Positions 1 through 10,778 are shown, counted from the first letter of the stretch. The stretch: DNA of 64,000 nt from Steinernema hermaphroditum (GCA_030435675.1 CM059622.1:3410001-3474000), one strand, 5' to 3'. Notes: generated from the letters alone by a model not told the origin. Translations and numbers: made by a program.

Positions 1-59
1 TTGAGTACCGTCATTTTTTTGCAAATTAGCCTTGCTTACGGTGGATACTTTTATTTTAG

Positions 60-308
60 GCAAGTTTATGTGCGCTCGACTTTTCAGATGCACCCTACCA
101 CTGTGCCAAATATCAGCTCGGCCTCCCTGCGTATCGTTTGGGAATAGTCTCTTGTGAGAAGGCGGCTGAGAAAGCAAGGAACGAGGAAGGGAAGCAGCAC
201 AAGTATGCCGTAGAGGAGGCCAGCTTCGCTAACAATGAGGGCGATGCGTTGCCTAATTTAGGGGCTTGTCAAGGCTTGTATTTAAGCTTGTGCAACATGG
301 TGCAATAA
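60..308 (+). CDS. Possible terminal exon, unrecognised
   Basis: An open frame of about 82 codons runs from an acceptor-like TTTTAG at 54-59, or from a second TTTTCAG ending at 87, to a TAA at 306-308. It has no ATG start, so it could only be the last exon of a gene beginning left of the window. The composition looks protein-like, with a lysine/glutamate-rich middle (…CEKAAEKARNEEGKQHKYA…). I do not recognise a domain. It could be chance. Confidence 0.25.
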   Translation, partial: ASLCALDFSDAPYHCAKYQLGLPAYRLGIVSCEKAAEKARNEEGKQHKYAVEEASFANNEGDALPNLGACQGLYLSLCNMVQ

Positions 309-1489
309 ACCTGGAATCATTTAGAATCGACCCAACACTCGGACACATACAGATAAGTTTAGAATGAGCACAGAATAATGAAGTTCCATTTAGAAAACCG
401 AAACATCAACAGAAAACCGGCTCGCGGCCGAACGCGGCTGAGAACGGCCAAAAAGTGGCGACGTCACCCTTTAGTGCGGCGGACAGTAGAATGATGCTAG
501 AGGACTAGCGATTGGATCAAAGAGAAGCTTATCCAACGGACATTAAGCCTACATCGAAACCTAGATCTCATTCGGTCAAGTTTAATGATTTTAGATATTC
601 ATAAGGCTTTGAATTAAATGTTTTATTTTTAGGATCATAAAAAACCCCTTCGGAGAGGCACGCAACGATGAGTCATAGGACACGCACACGCAACACGCAA
701 CGCACTAAATCGGTTCAAAGGAGGAGCAAGGAAGTGCGCGAGCGTTTACCGCATCAGCTGACCAATGGACAAACAGCTCACTGACCAGGTAGAAGGTCCT
801 AAAAGTGATGCGACTCATTTTAGGCATAAAAAACTACAATGCGGCGCGTGCACTGAACCATACAAAAGAAGACCCATCCACACTAACAGAGAAGCTCAGG
901 ACGGAGGTCCCCTTGGGAGAGGGACAATTGAAGCTGGACGACTAGCCTGGAGTGGTTCCAAAGTCGTGGTGATATTCCGCGTGGGATTCAGGGCGTGTTA
1001 GTAGCCCGGATCCATATTATTATTCGTGACGCGAGAAGTGTAGATAAACGGTGATCCCCTCAAGTGCAGTACTTCTTTCCGAGGTCTCATCAGCGGCAGA
1101 GGACGTAGTCATAACCGATTGAGACTGATCAAGTAAGCTTAGGACGTGTTCAGATTCCTTAGCGTTCACGAGCACAACTTCATAACATTAACTGGCTAGA
1201 AGGACCGTAGCGAATGAGTGCATCTTCTTCAAGAAGAGAACGCACGCGAATACGTCTACAAGAAAGAAGCAGATCGGAAATCAAAATTCCGCTTTTTGTG
1301 AAATTGTGGAATCTATTATTTAGACCATTGCTGCTACAGCTTTTTTTGGTTTAAAATGCAGGAATGAAGCAAATGAGAAAATGAGAAAAAAAGAGGAGTT
1401 TTGTTTGGATGAATCGTAGTATGTATATTGTAGTATCGTAGATGAATCGTAGGAGTCTCATTCGTGTCGCGGTGGCCAGCGATCGGTCC
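309..1489. other. Unassigned stretch
   Basis: No convincing coding exon or repeat was identified here. The only ORF of note (765-1001, +) has no codon or domain features that raise it above chance. Confidence 0.4.
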
Positions 1490-1680
1490 CTCCGGTCGCT
1501 CTCTGAGGGTCCGGTTGGCCAGACAGCAAACCCTGTGGCATGTGTGAGTTTTCCGGCTTCCAGGGGGAATTGGGACACCCGAGTAGTAGGGGTTAGACAC
1601 GGACAAAATCGATAAAAGTTAGACTCGGACACTTTTGCTTGGGCACCACTTAGGTCCCACCACGAAAAGCCTGATAGAGA
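1490..1680 (-). repeat. Dispersed repeat, copy 1
   Basis: The part from about 1581 to 1675 is found in reverse complement at 4600-4692 (GGTTAGACACGGACAAAATC and flanks are nearly identical). The part 1495-1590 reappears in reverse complement at about 14740-14815, with the CTTCCAGNGGGAATTGG core kept and a block missing. It therefore looks like one member of an interspersed family with internal deletions; the family type is unknown. Confidence 0.65.
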
Positions 1681-1757
1681 AAAGGCTACGGTAAATGAGC
1701 GGTAAATTTTAATTTTAAAATAAATTTTTATCCTAACAAATTCATAATGGACATTTT

Positions 1758-1943
1758 TTACTTCTTGCGAAGACAAGGCTTGCAATACCAGCCTTCAGCG
1801 TCTGGAGCATAGTCGATCGGAGTCTCTTTCGTCTGGAACTCAGCAGCCTTTTTCTTTTCTTCACTAGGGTGCTTGTTTGCGTCCGTGTTAGGAGTAGGAA
1901 TTGAATAGTTGTTTGGGTTGGAGCGTTCAACGGTCATAGTCAT
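1758..1943 (-). CDS. Small CxxC-tailed protein, unrecognised
   Basis: A 61-residue frame begins MTMTVERSNPNNYS and ends GWYCKPCLRKK. It is hydrophilic, rich in Asn, Pro, Lys and Glu, with one CxxC pair at the extreme C terminus that could bind metal. A strong acceptor-like TCTCCTTTAG lies about 7 bases before this ATG on the minus strand, so the first exon could be trans-spliced to a leader or joined to an unseen upstream exon. The stop is followed by AT-rich sequence. I do not recognise the family. The coding call rests on composition and the acceptor. Confidence 0.5.
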   Translation of the reverse strand: MTMTVERSNPNNYSIPTPNTDANKHPSEEKKKAAEFQTKETPIDYAPDAEGWYCKPCLRKK

Positions 1944-2479
1944 AATTTCGCTAAAGGAGACTATTGCTAGCGTATTACATTGCATATACCTTACACATAC
2001 TCCTCGTGACGCACAATTTGATGAAACGTGTTTTTTTCAGACATCGAGGACTTATGACCGAACCTAACGATGATGAAGCTGATGACGAAGCCTGACTATT
2101 TTGACTACTCGTCGCATCGACAACGATGTGCTGAGCGCTCAAGTACATCCATGAATTTGAATAAAGCATACCTTATGTGATAACATGGCCTTAAGCCTCC
2201 CACTTTACAACACATCATCCCATAGACAGGGCCCGCCTCTTGTCTGCGTATTCTAAAAGCTTTCTCATGTACGAACTATCAGTCAGCAAGTTTCTCTGTT
2301 CGACACTATTGACATTTCTGCGTTGTTCTTCGTGCCTGTATCATGTGGTAAGGTTATAAGGGTTTGTTGTAAATAAAGGGTATTATCGTAGGGTCGACCT
2401 ATCGAAAGCTGTTCTAACGTTAACGGGATGTCAGAAGTTAGAAGATGTACCTTGGCATGATTTGTTAGTTTACATCTGT

Positions 2480-2799
2480 CTGGACGAATTACTTAGAGGC
2501 AAACGTCTGAGACAGAAGCATCTCAGTGGTAGACGTCTCTTTCGAACTGAAGGACTTGCTGAGAAACCCCTAGGCCGGTAAATTCTCATAGAACTATAAA
2601 AGGCATTACTACGGAACTTCTTCATTTTAGATGTCGTGTGAAGGATCATGAAGCAACCGTGAACGAATACTACATGAAAAGATACAGAATTGCCGTCGAC
2701 CCTCGAAGTTACCCTATCTTGGAGCGGACCAAAGACATGATCTCCTATCATCCTATTGAATGTTTGGAAATGTGGTTGGAAGAATCCTTGTGCTTATAG
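2480..2799 (+). pseudogene. Argonaute PAZ-domain relic (two exons)
   Basis: Two pieces read in one frame across a short intron: exon A ends at about 2576 (…LFRTEGLAEKPLG), the intron is GTAAATT…TTCATTTTAG, and exon B runs from about 2633 to a stop at 2797-2799. Exon B reads ATVNEYYMKRYRIAV…YHPIECLEMW, matching the PAZ-core pattern of worm Argonautes (a 'TV-EYF---Y-I-L-YP' segment followed by 'YYP-ELL'). Exon A resembles the preceding PAZ strand region (L-RG-R-R). No N, MID or PIWI domain is visible, and the fold-back Tc1 element starts 7 bases after the stop. I read it as a truncated gene copy; an alternative is a gene interrupted by the insertion. Confidence 0.55.
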
Positions 2800-2805
2800 T
2801 TTCTA

Positions 2806-4472
2806 CAGTGGCGAGCATAGAAATAGCCGCACCCCCAATATAAAGTTTCAACTGCCGATTTACCCCAAATTTTCAAATATAGGCTCTAAACGAAGGGTAC
2901 TGCCAGATGTAGAATTTATCAAGCAATAAGGTGGTGTTGTTTATTTTCCGTCCAGGACCCCGTGCGCCGCCAGGAAATGTAATACATTTGGCCGACTCAG
3001 ATTTGGCGCGGTCACAGAAATAGCCGCACCCGGAGTTCCACTACTTTCTACGTGTTTTTTGGCGAATTTTTTGCGTTCTGTTTTTTCTTTCGTTATCCCA
3101 CGTTACTTCCGCTGTCATTCTGACACTTAATTCATCTAGAGCATAGAAAGAGGTTAACATGTCACACCCCAAAAGAGTACCTATGACGATATCTTGAAGA
3201 ATGAGGATAATTTCCGGGGAATAATCGCCGAGAAACTGAGAATCTCGGAATGGGTTGTGCGAAACACTGTGAAGTCGTTGTACAACCACGGGGAAAACCT
3301 GGGAAATGCCGTAGTGAAGCGCAAGGCACGAAAAAGGGTCATCTGTTTCGATGGGAAGATCGTCCGGATCTCGAAAGCAGACCGAAAAAAGTCGTTTTTC
3401 TGCTGAGGTATCCAATTTCGGTCGGGTTTTTTGGGATGTGCGTGGTTAAAATACGCTTTCCACGTCATCCACGAACTTCTCACCGTCAAGAACGCCTTCA
3501 ATGTGAAAAACTGGATGGATCCCGGACCACCGGATGGCAACTCCCACTCTTATAGAAGCACTAGCATGCTTGATTGTGGCCTTCGTATGTTATGGATCGA
3601 ATTCATCTCCTAGGAACCGTCGGATGTACGTTATTACGACCCACACTAGACGGCGGAAATTGAATGCGACCGTCAAAACAGTGATTTGGCCTTGCCTGCG
3701 GGTCATTGGTCGACGTGCTGCTTGGTAAAGGTCATGTGGGCTTGTCGATTTGTTCTGGATACGTATGGTTTTTTGCTAGGAACGCATTCCGTCACTCCTA
3801 TTTCATTTAAATATTGTAGAACAGCCTGCGCGCTCACACCAAGCCCAAAAAACCCGACCGAAATTGGATACCTCAGCAGAAAAACGACTTTTTTCGGTCT
3901 GCTTTCGAGATCCGGACGATCTTCCTATCGAAACAGATGGCCCTTTTTCGTGCCTTGCGCTTCCCTACGGCATTTCCCAGGTTTTCCCCCGCTTCTGCAA
4001 CGTCTTGAAAGTGTTTCACATAACCCATTTCGAGATTCTCAGTTTCTCGGCGGTTATTCCCCGGAAATTATCCTCATTCTTCAGGATATCGTCATAGGTA
4101 CTCTTTTGGGGTGTGATATGTTAACCTCTTTCTATGCTCTAAATGAATTAAGTGTCAGAATGACAGCGGAAGTAACGTGGGATAACGAAAGAAACAACAG
4201 AACGCAAAAAATTCGCCAAAAAACACGTAGAAAGTAGTGGAACTCCGGGTGCGGCTATTTCTGTGACCGCGCCAAATTTGAGTCGGCCGAATGTATTACA
4301 TTTCCTGGCGGCGCACTGGGTCCTGGACGGAAAATAAACAACACCACCTTATTGCTTGATAAATTCTACATCTGGCAGTACCCTTGGTTTAGAGCCTATA
4401 TTTGAAAATTTGGGGTAAATCGGCAGTTGAAACTTTATATTGGGGGTGCGGCTATTTCTATGCTCGCCACTG
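2806..4472. mobile_element. Fold-back Tc1-like transposon, TA-flanked
   Basis: The two ends are inverted copies (CAGTGGCGAGCATAGAAATA at the left, its reverse complement at the right) and each is flanked by TA, the Tc1/mariner target. Inverted homology continues for about 630 bp inward (to about 3438 and from about 3850), far longer than a normal Tc1 terminal repeat. The arms carry transposase N-terminal helix-turn-helix coding (LRISEWVVRNTVKSL… on +, 3194-3406, and a mutated copy on -). The 0.4-kb loop encodes on the minus strand a second Tc1 HTH-like piece (GVSAQAVLQYLNEIGVTECV, QAHMTFTKQHVD). No intact DDE domain is present, so it is defective. Confidence 0.8.
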
Positions 4473-4599
4473 TAGTCCTTATCATGTTATCCTAAAGGAG
4501 TAATTAAATAAAAAAGTAGTTAGTTATCATTAGCTATGAGCACATAGACCTGTAACTTATCCCTAATTGGAAAGATTACCGGATCTTAGCTCAAAACAG

Positions 4600-4715
4600 G
4601 CTTTTCGTGGTGGGACCTAAGTGGTGCCCAAGCAAAAGTGTCCGAGTCTAACTTTTATCGATTTTGTCCGTGTCTAACCCCTACTACTCACCCGGAAGTC
4701 GTAGTCCCACCACCA
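4600..4715 (+). repeat. Dispersed repeat, copy 2
   Basis: This is the reverse complement of the sequence at about 1581-1675; the pair are inverted with about 2.9 kb between. Its outer end (GTGGGACTACGACTTCCGGG in reverse complement) also matches the repeat at 14740. Confidence 0.6.
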
Positions 4716-4916
4716 CTGACAACAAGATGTCCGACGCCAGGAATTCGACGCCCGACGCTGCGTGAGATGTCATCCCGAAGGTCGCTGACGCTCTGAGGAC
4801 GCCACCACCATCGAAGACCCAACTCCTGGACAACTGACCATCAGATTTGAGCTGTGCCGCAAACGATGTTCCGCTGGCGTATCCGAAGATTTACCGATTC
4901 CCAGATGCCCCGTGAA

Positions 4917-5067
4917 CAGAGATGCCGACTCGGATTGATTTCGCAATCAGAGCCGAGCCGCGAGCCGGCTCGGGTTTCACGAGCCGAGCCCGAGCTGGGT
5001 GGTCCGAGCAGGCTCGGCTCAGGCTCGGCTCGGGCTCGGCTCGGCTCAGGCTCAGTTGGCATCTCTG
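4917..5067. repeat. MITE-like element with GAGCC-rich interior
   Basis: The ends are inverted (CAGAGATGCC[G/A]ACT… and …AGTTGGCATCTCTG), giving a 151-bp unit. The interior is a run of GAGCC/GGCTC pentamers that can pair on itself. A second, more diverged copy with the same ends is at 33573-33665. No coding capacity. Confidence 0.6.
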
Positions 5068-5222
5068 CCCATGAAGCGCGCCGCCACCCATCGGTTCGAC
5101 ATGAACGCCACGCCAGGGATGAAGCCGTCTGCCAGACATCCTCTGTTTGTCTATTTTCGGTTTCGTGCAAGGCGAAATACCTTTGATTCACGAAATAAAA
5201 TCGTGTAAGTTGTGTAAGTCGA

Positions 5223-5970
5223 TGATAAGTTGTCTTTCGAGCCAGACCTTAAGATCTGCGTATCTAAGGCTACGCGTTTGAGCAAAATGGTTGCCAGAGT
5301 GTTTCAATGTAGAAGTCAGTCTATTTTATGGCGTCTGTTTACCTCATATATTCGACCTATCCTTGAGTATGGTTCCATTGTGTGGTCACCACACACAGCA
5401 AAAGATTCTGATCTAGTAGAAGCGGTGCAGAAGAAATATGTGAAATCCATGTTTCTCCGCTGCAACAACTTCGCTCCTCATTACTCTTCCTCCCTAGCTA
5501 AGCTGAACGCATCCACTCTGTCCAGAAGACGTGTTGTAGCAGCCCTTTTGTTTACGTATAAGCTGTTCCACAAAAAGGTCAACTGCCTTCCTGAAGACTT
5601 TTTTACTGCTCCACCACTTAATTCTCGCACTAGGTCACGGTCACTGTACAGAATCCATCCTACTGTTCGAAAGACGGAAAGATTCCGTCGTTATTTCTCT
5701 AACTTAGTCATATCTCTCTGGAATAATCTCTCAGAAGACATTGTGAAATCGAAAACTTCGAGTATCTTTCGAAGGCGACTGCTAGCCTGGTTCCTAGTAC
5801 GAGATGATCGCTTATAGCCTCACTGACGGTTGTTCATTCTAGTTTATTATTGTGTATAATGGGAATCTTTTCTATCTCTATGCACCGTTCTCTAAATCTG
5901 TTTCCTGTTATCATTATTGTAGACTATTATAATTGATCGTGCATAATTTTACATAAATAAAATAAATAAA
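5223..5970 (+). mobile_element. 5'-truncated non-LTR retrotransposon
   Basis: The frame 5230-5817 (about 195 residues) is the C-terminal part of a non-LTR reverse transcriptase: the thumb segment YIRPILEYGSIVWSPH is characteristic of the jockey/CR1-like group, followed by the usual basic tail (RRRLLAWFLVRDD). The catalytic YxDD region is absent, so the copy is 5'-truncated as LINE insertions usually are. The 3' end is an AAATAAATAAATAA repeat, and an 8-bp duplication TAAGTCGA flanks it (5215-5222 and 5971-5978). It is dead but apparently fairly young, since the remaining frame is open. Confidence 0.8.
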
Positions 5971-6218
5971 TAAGTCGAATCGTAAGATGTGTTGAACTGG
6001 TTCGCCGACGTTTTGACCAACGAATTGAAAAAATGAAATTTTTGCTAAAAAAAACTTAGGAACCAGCAGATATCAAATTAAGACCTGAACCCTCTAAGAA
6101 TCTTGTCTGTTGTGTTCTTTTTTGTTCAAAAACGGAACTGTCGGGGCGCACAAAACGAGGCGGCATTGTATCACGACTGAGGATCCATTGGTCAGATAGG
6201 TTATGTAAGGTTATATAG

Positions 6219-6586
6219 GAACTCACCAGAAAGTGGACATTCTGCTCAGAGTCAGTCGACGATGGATGGATCCGTTTGATTATCCTGAAAAGGTCGAAGT
6301 CATTTGATTTGGTCGGTGGTGGCGCGATCACTGACAGACGGAGGCGGCCAAAATACGCCATTTTCACGATCGCTGTCGCGTTCTTTAGCGCCGTCTTGCG
6401 CGCCGAAAAGTGCATCGCGACGATGCAGTGGTGGTGGTGGCGAAACGCACCGTTTGTCTGTCGCCGTCTCTCTGTGAGCGCCGCCACCGTCTCTCACATC
6501 AAATGACTCATTCGACCGTTTCAGGAGAATCAAACGGATCCGCCACCGACTGACTCTGAGCAGAATGTCCACTTCCTGGTGAGTTC
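6219..6586. repeat. Inverted-repeat (fold-back) element
   Basis: About 90 bp at each end are inverted copies (GAACTCACCAGAAAGTGGAC at the left; GTCCACTTCCTGGTGAGTTC at the right), with the same TCAGAGTCAGTC and GGATCCGTTTGATT blocks inside both arms. The 190-bp centre is GC-rich and partly self-complementary. ORFs through it on both strands are a consequence of this structure rather than genes. Confidence 0.65.
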
Positions 6587-7372
6587 TTTTCCGTTAAAAC
6601 ACAAAGCCGTCGTCGAGTTCTTCTAAAAGTCATCGGTGCGGATCACCCGTCCTTTTTATACTCCCACACGGATAGCATCTTTGAAATCCTTGTCCTGCGT
6701 TACCGTTCGATTATAGGGCTCGGTCAATGTGATTATTGCTTTTCCAACTCTGCTCGCGGCTACTTTGGAACTTGTTATTTTTAATGCAGGCAGGCACTTG
6801 AAAAGTGCAACATAAACTCCTTAATAAGCTTTCCCTGTGCACGTCCGTCCCAGAACACATCCGTTTAAAAAATTATTTGTTGGCTTCTTATTTATGCTTA
6901 TGGTCGCATGTGTTTGCCAGTATTCTTTCCTTTACCTATCAAAATTCGGCCCTTTTCGCTGTTATCGTGTCAAAACCCAATCATGCCTTCATGCCGCCTG
7001 TTCTTCGTGCATCGAGGATTCAGTGCTGCCTCGTCTGTTAGGCTGCCCCAGACCTACAGGTCTAACTGTGCTGATTAGCCAGTTGCCGACGTGCCCAACA
7101 TGTTTTTACCAATTTCCGCTGTCTTCACCAATTTGCTCCTTAACCCAATCGGGCTTGCAGCTGGAGGTACGTTGCTCACTCCTGCCTTCTCGCACAGTTC
7201 CTTTTCTTTAGCTCTAGCTCTTCATCGGACCGCGCGTCTTCCCTTCCATGGAAGCTTGCTACAGTTCCAGCCAGCCCCTCCAGACGCTGGTCTCTTGCCG
7301 CTTGGACCGCTTCCACGTCCGCTGTCGCCCTCCGGATCTTCTCAGTGATGCTTCGTCCTCCTCCGGTGAGGA
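6587..7372. other. Unassigned stretch
   Basis: Several short frames overlap here, the most protein-like being about 7250-7387 on + (MEACYSSSQPLQTLVSCRLD…), which has no recognisable domain and ends inside the following hairpin. I cannot support a gene. Confidence 0.3.
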
Positions 7373-7775
7373 GGTCGCAAGTCGTTAATCACTGTATGCT
7401 ATGCTGCACGACATTACGTTGTGTCCCACAACCTAAATGAAGTTGAGCCCCACAACATAGTCGACTTTGCGTCCCACAACCTAGCCTAGCTCCCCGTCCT
7501 GGACGCCGCGGCCGTCGACGGGGCCCTCATCGGACTGTGGCGCTCCGGCAGGTTTTAATTTTATTGTTGTGTTTATTTTGGCGAAGGGCACGCCGAAAAA
7601 AATAATAAAACCTGCCGGAGCGTCACAGTCCGATGAGGGCTAGGTTGTGGGGCGCAACTTTATTTATGTTGTGGGACGCAACGTCGACTATGTTGTTGGG
7701 CTCAACTTCATTTAGGTTGTGGGACGCAACGTAATGTCGTGCAACATAGCATAAAGTGATTAACGACTTACGACC
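7373..7775. repeat. Long hairpin (near-perfect inverted repeat)
   Basis: Two arms of about 180 bp pair from GGTCGCAAGTCGTTAATCAC at the left end to its counterpart at 7755-7775, closing on a loop around 7555-7600. Both arms contain internal repeats of GTGGGACGCAAC / GTTGCGTCCCAC. The left arm has an extra GC-rich block (about 7482-7528) absent from the right arm. It is followed by an AT-rich tail with AATAAA. No coding potential. Confidence 0.75.
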
Positions 7776-7842
7776 TTTTTTTGCGACCGTAATGTAATGT
7801 AAAATGTAAATGTAATGTTGTGTTTTTGTTTAAATAAATAAA

Positions 7843-8134
7843 GTTTGAGAAAAACTCGTTGCCTAGTTTGCTGAATTGTCAGATCAAGTACAGATTGGAA
7901 TGGATTCCTTAGATTAAGTTTCGTATCATTGGTGATCAACGGATGGAAAGTTGATGTGTTGTGAGCGTCGATGCCTTCCCCTTCATTAGTAAGTCTTATG
8001 AGATTTCTTCTTCCTTTTCTACCTGTCCTTCTCCTACATCAGCTTTGGATAATATCCCGCAAAAATGTACAAATGCATACACTGCACATTCACAGAGCCA
8101 GAGCACAGGCAGCAAAGCATCAGAATTGGCACAC
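7843..8134. other. Unassigned stretch before the palindrome
   Basis: Only short overlapping frames are present; homology to the right arm of the palindrome begins around 8135. Confidence 0.3.
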
Positions 8135-8221
8135 AAAAAGTGACGCCCGTCAATGGCGTTGCGATGCTGCCCTCGACCAGAGCGCATCGCTTCGGTTCCA
8201 TATGTGCTTCAGATCGGACGT

Positions 8222-8228
8222 CTTTTCA
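8222..8228 (+). promoter_or_regulatory. Probable trans-splice acceptor of SR gene
   Basis: TTTTCAG lies 32 bases before the ATG and is preserved in the mirror copy. It fits a spliced-leader acceptor; an ordinary 5'-UTR intron is the alternative. Confidence 0.45.
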
Positions 8229-8260
8229 GATAACCAGAAACCTTCATTTCTTTCTCAACT

Positions 8261-9158
8261 ATGGCAGGCCGCGATTGCCGTCTCTACGTTGGAAACCTTC
8301 CTTCGGACGTCCGCCGAGGAGAGGTGGAGGACCTCTTCGAGAAGTACGGTAGGATCAAGTCGGTGGACCTGAAGGACCGCCGGGGGCCTCCGTTCGCATT
8401 TGTCGAGTTCGAAGACGCTCGGGACGCAGAGGACGCCGCCCGGGGCCGCGACGGCTACAGCTTCGACGGACGCCGACTTCGAGTGGAGTTCACCAAGGGC
8501 GCCGGACCCCGCGGTCCTGGAGGCCGTCCCATGTTCGACGACCGTGGACGACGCCGCCAGGAGACGCGTGGCCGTTCCTCTTTCCGCGTCCTCGTCTCGG
8601 GACTTCCGCGCTCAGGCTCGTGGCAGGACCTGAAGGACCACATGCGCGGAGTGGGCGAAGTGTGCCACGCCGACGTCTTTCGCGACGGCACTGGCGTTGT
8701 GGAGTTCGTCAGCCGCGAAGACATGAAGAAGGCCATTAGGGAGCTCGATGACACCAAGTTCCGTTCTCATGAGGTAAAAGCATCTTTCTATTGAGTCGTA
8801 ACTAAACGGTCACTTTCAGGGAGACAGTACTTACATCCGAGTCCGCGAAGACGACGACGACAAGGGCCGCGGAAGATCTCGATCCCCCGTCGGTCGCCGA
8901 GACTCTCGATCCAGGAGTCCCAAACATTCCCACTCGAAGAGCCGAAGCCGTTCTCGGAGCCGCAGCGCCTCTCGCTCAAAGAGTCGTTCCAGGAGCCGCA
9001 GCCACAGCAAGAAGCACAGTGCCTCTCGTTCGAAGAGCCGGTCCCCTTCTCGCTCCAGAAGCCGCAGTCCTGCCCGGTCTAAGAGCCGCAGCCCTGTGGA
9101 CTCGAAGAAGCGAAGCCCTTCTCCTGCCAAAAGTCGCAGCCCTAGCCGCAGTCCCTGA
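8261..9158 (+). CDS. rsp-3: SR splicing factor, SRSF1/rsp-3-like (copy 1)
   Basis: Exons 8261-8773 and 8820-9158 are joined by a 46-nt intron (GTAAAA…TTTCAG), giving 283 residues. RRM1 lies at about 6-80, with RNP2 LYVGNL and RNP1-like [11 protein letters not shown] glycine/arginine linker leads to RRM2 (about 105-175), whose helix carries the [10 protein letters not shown] signature of SRSF1-type pseudo-RRMs. An RS domain fills the last 100 residues (…[17 protein letters not shown]…). These proteins bind exonic enhancers in the nucleus and recruit U1 snRNP and U2AF to splice sites. The length is close to the roughly 250-260 of the family. Residue 157 is Ala here and Val in the mirror copy. 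Both copies look intact. Confidence 0.93.
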
Positions 9159-9699
9159 AATCGCGGTGAAGATAGAAATCGTTGTGTGATTGTGAAGGTG
9201 TTCTAAAAGATTCTGATTCTGTGATCGATAAATTAAAGTGATTCAATGTTAATGTGTGATTTGCTGTACACTCAACACGAGAATTTTTTGCGCAGCCGGG
9301 AGGTTTTTGGTAAGTTTTGGGTCATAAAGAAAAAAGTATCTATAGAAGCGTTTCGAAAGAAAAGAAAAGGCGAGTTCACTTTGACTGGCTACAAATTGCA
9401 CACCTAGAAAAATTGACGTCAAACAAAAAAGCTTGCGCTTTTGCGGAGTAATCGGCGTGAGAAAGCGAGCAATTGAGGCCAAATGTTGAAATGTTTCTAG
9501 GATCTCTTTCCACTTTGAGCCGACAGATTCCTATTTGCTGTTCACATTGTACTCTCTTTGATCTACTTTGTCGTCTGTGCTCACTCGTAAATTAAGCAAT
9601 TAGCGGAAATCACTCCGAATATGTAAAAGAGGTCCAAAATTGGGTCAAAAAGATTTTTTCACTCTAAACTCACATTCTACGAAAAAGGAATCCTGATGT

Positions 9700-9821
9700 T
9701 GGCCAAAATGTGGGCTGATCTTACGACGTGGCAATGGTGACTACCATAAGTGAAATCTGTGTATTTTACGTAAAAATTGCAATGGTTGCGAGAGTGACCC
9801 GTTTTCAATACTCCAACCCAA
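9700..9821. mobile_element. Mariner-like end, relic
   Basis: The sequence ending GAGTGACCCGTTTTCAA…CCAACCCAA, followed by TA at 9822-9823, matches the terminal repeat of the element at 29891-30805, and the inner 90 bp align with that element's left end in reverse complement. The other terminus was not found. It sits in the part of the left palindrome arm that the right arm lacks. Confidence 0.55.
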
Positions 9822-10197
9822 TAGTACTTGACATGTTGCTTTCTTATATTGGAGTGTGCGTCTGACTTGACCAAAGGGTTAGCCACACTTTCACTTTTAG
9901 CGCTGAAAGAAAGGGGTGGAAGCCAACTGGAACATCTCATAGTCACGGACATGTAATGGTTGCACAGGCTCGCGCCTCCTGGATACTAAGGTTTTAGTGG
10001 CTCTGCGCTCGGTAAGACACCAGTAGCCTGCCGGTGGTGAAGACCTAGAGGTCGTAGTAAACAGAATGGGAGTGAACGAACTGAACCAATTTGGAACCGT
10101 CTATGTGTCCTTTCATTGGCAATCGGCTGGAGTTTGTTAAGTTTTTTAGAATTTCGAAAAAGTTGGACCTCTTCTCTCGGAGATAAAACGCAGTCAC

Positions 10198-10563
10198 TCA
10201 GATTTGCATGTCTCCGTCAAACTATATGCCGATGATGTCAAATTGTACGCCATATATCCCGCGAACAGCCTAAATGATGAATTGCAGATTGTTCTGGACC
10301 GCCTCTCAACATGGTCAAGTGCTGCCGGTTTGAAGATATCAGTCTCGAAGTGTTTCTGTCTCTACATCGGCCGTCGAAACACCAAGCGAGCCTACACCAT
10401 CTACGGAGATGTGATTCCTAGTGGATCCGAAGCTCAACTTCTCAACGCATGTGGATTCAATCATCCTCTCTGCTCACCGCAAGTGCTACCTGCTCATGAA
10501 GACTCTCCGCTCCACACCCCTACGCGTATATGTCACCGCCACAATAGTCAACTCTTTTCTATT
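10198..10563 (+). pseudogene. Reverse-transcriptase fragment (left arm)
   Basis: The frame reads VSVKLYADDVKLYA, containing the catalytic YADD box of non-LTR reverse transcriptases, followed by the thumb region, but shifts frame around 10410-10425: the downstream part (DPKLNFSTHVDSIILSAHRK…) is in another frame, with about ten residues missing. It is cut off at 10563, where palindrome homology ends. Confidence 0.75.
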
Positions 10564-10778
10564 CCACTCTAGAACAATAACAGCAATTGCATGGTACAAC
10601 ACTCTGACCGGAGCACTTCTAGAGTGAGGGGGAACAATGGGTGATAGCGGCGGGCATAACAGCTAGAATATGTATAAGGGAGCTAGCACAATCAAGTATT
10701 GAGAATAACAGACAAGTGTAGCAAAATCAACGACGTCCATCGGGAAAAACGTGATTCCGGATTCGCCTGCGGAATAGA

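Noticed and set aside
3686..4237. 183-codon ORF on the + strand
   Set aside because: It is antisense to the transposase fragment in the right arm of the Tc1 fold-back element.
8455..8757. Antisense ORF across the SR gene (and its mirror at 12077)
   Set aside because: Shadow of a GC-rich coding exon on the other strand.
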